The position numbers and the translations under genes were made by a program. DNA of 64,000 nt from Brachypodium distachyon (Eukaryota; Streptophyta; Magnoliopsida; Poales; Poaceae): the NCBI RefSeq assembly GCF_000005505.3, contig NC_016133.3, forward strand, positions 4,402,001 to 4,466,000. The letters are read 5' to 3'. Shown here piece after piece: positions 62,546 through 64,000 of this stretch (position 1 is its first letter; each line of letters starts with the position of its first letter). Below the pieces are notes generated by a model, which searched no databases, was not told where the DNA came from, and worked only from the letters and a program-made list of their open reading frames with translations.

Positions 62546-62815
62546 CTACGCGGCGGCGGGCGTCCGCGCGAGGGCCCGGGGCGGCGAGGAGAAGCTCCGG
62601 CAGAGCAGGCCGGCGCCGGCGTCGTCTTCCAGGTCGTCGGGCCCCTCGTCGAAGTTGAGCGCGTAGCTGAGCGAGTCGTACCGGAACTCCCCGCCAGCGC
62701 CCTCCCGCCGCGCCCGGTAGCCGCCGTAACCGCCGTAGCCGAGGCCGAAGCAGCAGCACACCGTGGCACGCAGCCTGCGCCGCAGCGAGCTCGACGAGCC
62801 GGCCTCCATCTCCAT
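62546..62815 (-). CDS. Small plant protein with ALNFDEG motif
   Basis: A single exon of 89 residues starting MEMEAGSSSS; ATG in the good context ACCATGG, with a second ATG two codons later. It has a basic stretch (LRRRLRA), a Cys-rich turn (CCCFGLGYGGYGGY), then FRYDSLSYALNFDEGPDD and a Ser/Pro-rich end (RSFSSPP). The FRYD-x-xSYALNFDEG block recurs in many small plant proteins of unknown function (family recalled, not searched). GC content is much higher than in the flanks, as usual for grass single-exon genes. Other frames through the same DNA are also open because of the GC content, but only this one shows the motif. Confidence 0.65.
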   Translation of the reverse strand: MEMEAGSSSSLRRRLRATVCCCFGLGYGGYGGYRARREGAGGEFRYDSLSYALNFDEGPDDLEDDAGAGLLCRSFSSPPRALARTPAAA

Positions 62816-64000
62816 GGTTTCCAGTTTCCACACGGGATGATGTCGCGGGAGCTAGCTAGCTAGCGGCGATACGGTCAAATCAAACCGCTGCCTAATAACT
62901 AGCCCCTCGTGGCCCGTGTGTGTTTGATCAAGGCGGAATGTTAATTAGGAGCTCAGCGAGCGCTGCGTGGCGGATGTGAATTAAGTAGGAGGAAGGGAGT
63001 GTGGAAATTAAACAAGGATGGAGAAGGACGTGCGTGGCGTGAAGGGGGAGGCGTTGGGTCGATCGATCAGCACGTACGTGTAGAGGAAGCTGCCGCGAGC
63101 TGGAGCGGCGGGCATTTCTCTATTTCACCGCGAGCTGTACGTAGCTGCACTCGTGGAGTTTGGAAATTGACCGGATCATCAGAAATATCTTGGACCCTCA
63201 TGGCTCATCTCACTTCTCACAAAATATATACGGTCCACATTTTTGGACAGCTTGAGTTGAAATCTTAGTTTTGATCTTGGTGAGCAGGTTACATGACCGC
63301 CTCCACTTCATTAACCAAGAACTTGTTTAGCTTTCCGCAAAAAAAAAAAAAATCAAACTCGTTTTCCTTTTTTTTTTGTGGTTGGGGTTTCCGTGGACGG
63401 TGTACTGATGGGGTTGTTGGTGCGCGCGTATCGATGGACCGGTAACTTGGCCTCAACTGCCGGGTCGTCAGGCAGCACCGGAAGCAAGGCAACGACAAGG
63501 ATCAAGTGCCGATTTCGCACAATCATCCAGCACACGTCCGGTAATGTAGCTACAGAGTCACGGTTCCTGGAACCACCATTTGGATTTAGAAATGTGCACA
63601 CAATTCGACGCTCAGTTCCCACTCACCGTACGCCTCAATACATCATTTTGCCGTGTCGTCCGAACGTGTCGACTACGTGTCTTCTGCATCATTATCTCAG
63701 TTGAGAGCTTTTCCACGTGAATATCAACTGGTACCGTACAATAGAACGTATACACGGAGCACCCCAGCTAAGAAATAACCATTTGAGATGTAATACTCCC
63801 TCCGTACAACATAGGATGTCCCAACTTTGATCAAATTTAAATGCATCTATACACTAAGTCATGTCTAGATATCCAAATTTTGACAAAATTGAGACCTTTT
63901 GTTGGACAGAGGAAGTACAAGTCTTGACCGGCTACTGGTTTCAGAAGCCACGCAAATAGCACACATGAGCAGCACATGACTGTCAATTAATAGACGACGA
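62816..64000. other. Terminal intergenic region
   Basis: Probably promoter of the small-protein gene on the left (CTAGCTAGCTAG near 62855). A plus-strand frame of 108 codons at 63378-63704 has no domain. A Stowaway-like MITE lies at 63797-63915. The window ends without a further gene. Confidence 0.45.
63797..63915. mobile_element. Stowaway-like MITE
   Basis: A 119-bp element starts CTCCCTCCGTACAACA and ends TGTTGGACAGAGGAAG, TA-flanked. It is the same subfamily as 21902-22025, sharing GCATCTATACACTAAGTCAT-like interior sequence. Confidence 0.85.

Noticed and set aside
63378..63704. 108-codon plus frame near the right end
   Set aside because: No domain and no leader or splice support; a longer window would be needed to exclude an exon of a gene beyond the edge.
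1..64000. CRISPR arrays, rRNA, tRNA and known plant microRNA sequences
   Set aside because: No spaced identical repeats, no tRNA B-box-like GGTTCGANTCC with matching stems, and none of the conserved microRNA sequences I remember were noticed. This was a reading by eye; tRNAscan-SE and Infernal would be decisive.

Overview
The window is nuclear DNA from a grass, most likely a compact-genome Pooideae of the Brachypodium type. The evidence is spliced GT-AG genes, GC-rich first exons, many short TA-flanked Stowaway-like MITEs with CTCCCTCC ends, and plant-only families (FBD F-box, type-B response regulator, class II KNOX). From memory, the order ClpB - type-B response regulator - proteasome beta3 - receptor kinase - KNOX resembles a stretch of rice chromosome 2 (about Os02g0181900 to Os02g0182800). 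That synteny is recalled, not searched.

Layout. 0.5-4.4 kb: an F-box/FBD gene (+) followed by a 1-kb tandem duplication of its last exon and 3' flank, the second copy being a pseudogene. 4.4-6.8 kb: a diverged repeat pair, no gene. 6.86-12.63 kb: organellar (predicted mitochondrial) ClpB chaperone (-), 10 exons. 14.97-19.26 kb: type-B response regulator (-), 6 exons. 19.3-29.5 kb: a 10-kb gene-poor stretch with one GC-rich island. 29.56-30.04 kb: single-exon C2H2 zinc finger with a C-terminal EAR-like repression motif (-). 31.34-33.89 kb: 20S proteasome subunit beta3 (-), 7 exons. 36.93-40.10 kb: receptor-like kinase with a very short ectodomain (-), 10 exons. 40.1-47.6 kb: gene-poor. 47.65-52.88 kb: an unrecognised nuclear-type protein with a five-leucine zipper and a DLNLP motif (+), 5 exons. 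55.07-55.52 kb: unrecognised acidic protein (-). 56.86-59.92 kb: class II KNOX homeobox gene (+), 6 exons. 61.59-62.28 kb: a tandem array with an exact 189-bp period. 62.55-62.82 kb: a small protein with an ALNFDEG motif (-).

The genes are independently transcribed and do not form one pathway; themes are protein quality control (ClpB, proteasome), signalling (response regulator, kinase) and transcription control (zinc finger, KNOX, zipper protein). No operon, CRISPR array, rRNA or tRNA was seen. Exon limits were set by hand from GT/AG sites, reading phase and family knowledge; every multi-exon model closes in frame. The least explained items are the zipper/EAR protein and the 189-bp array.
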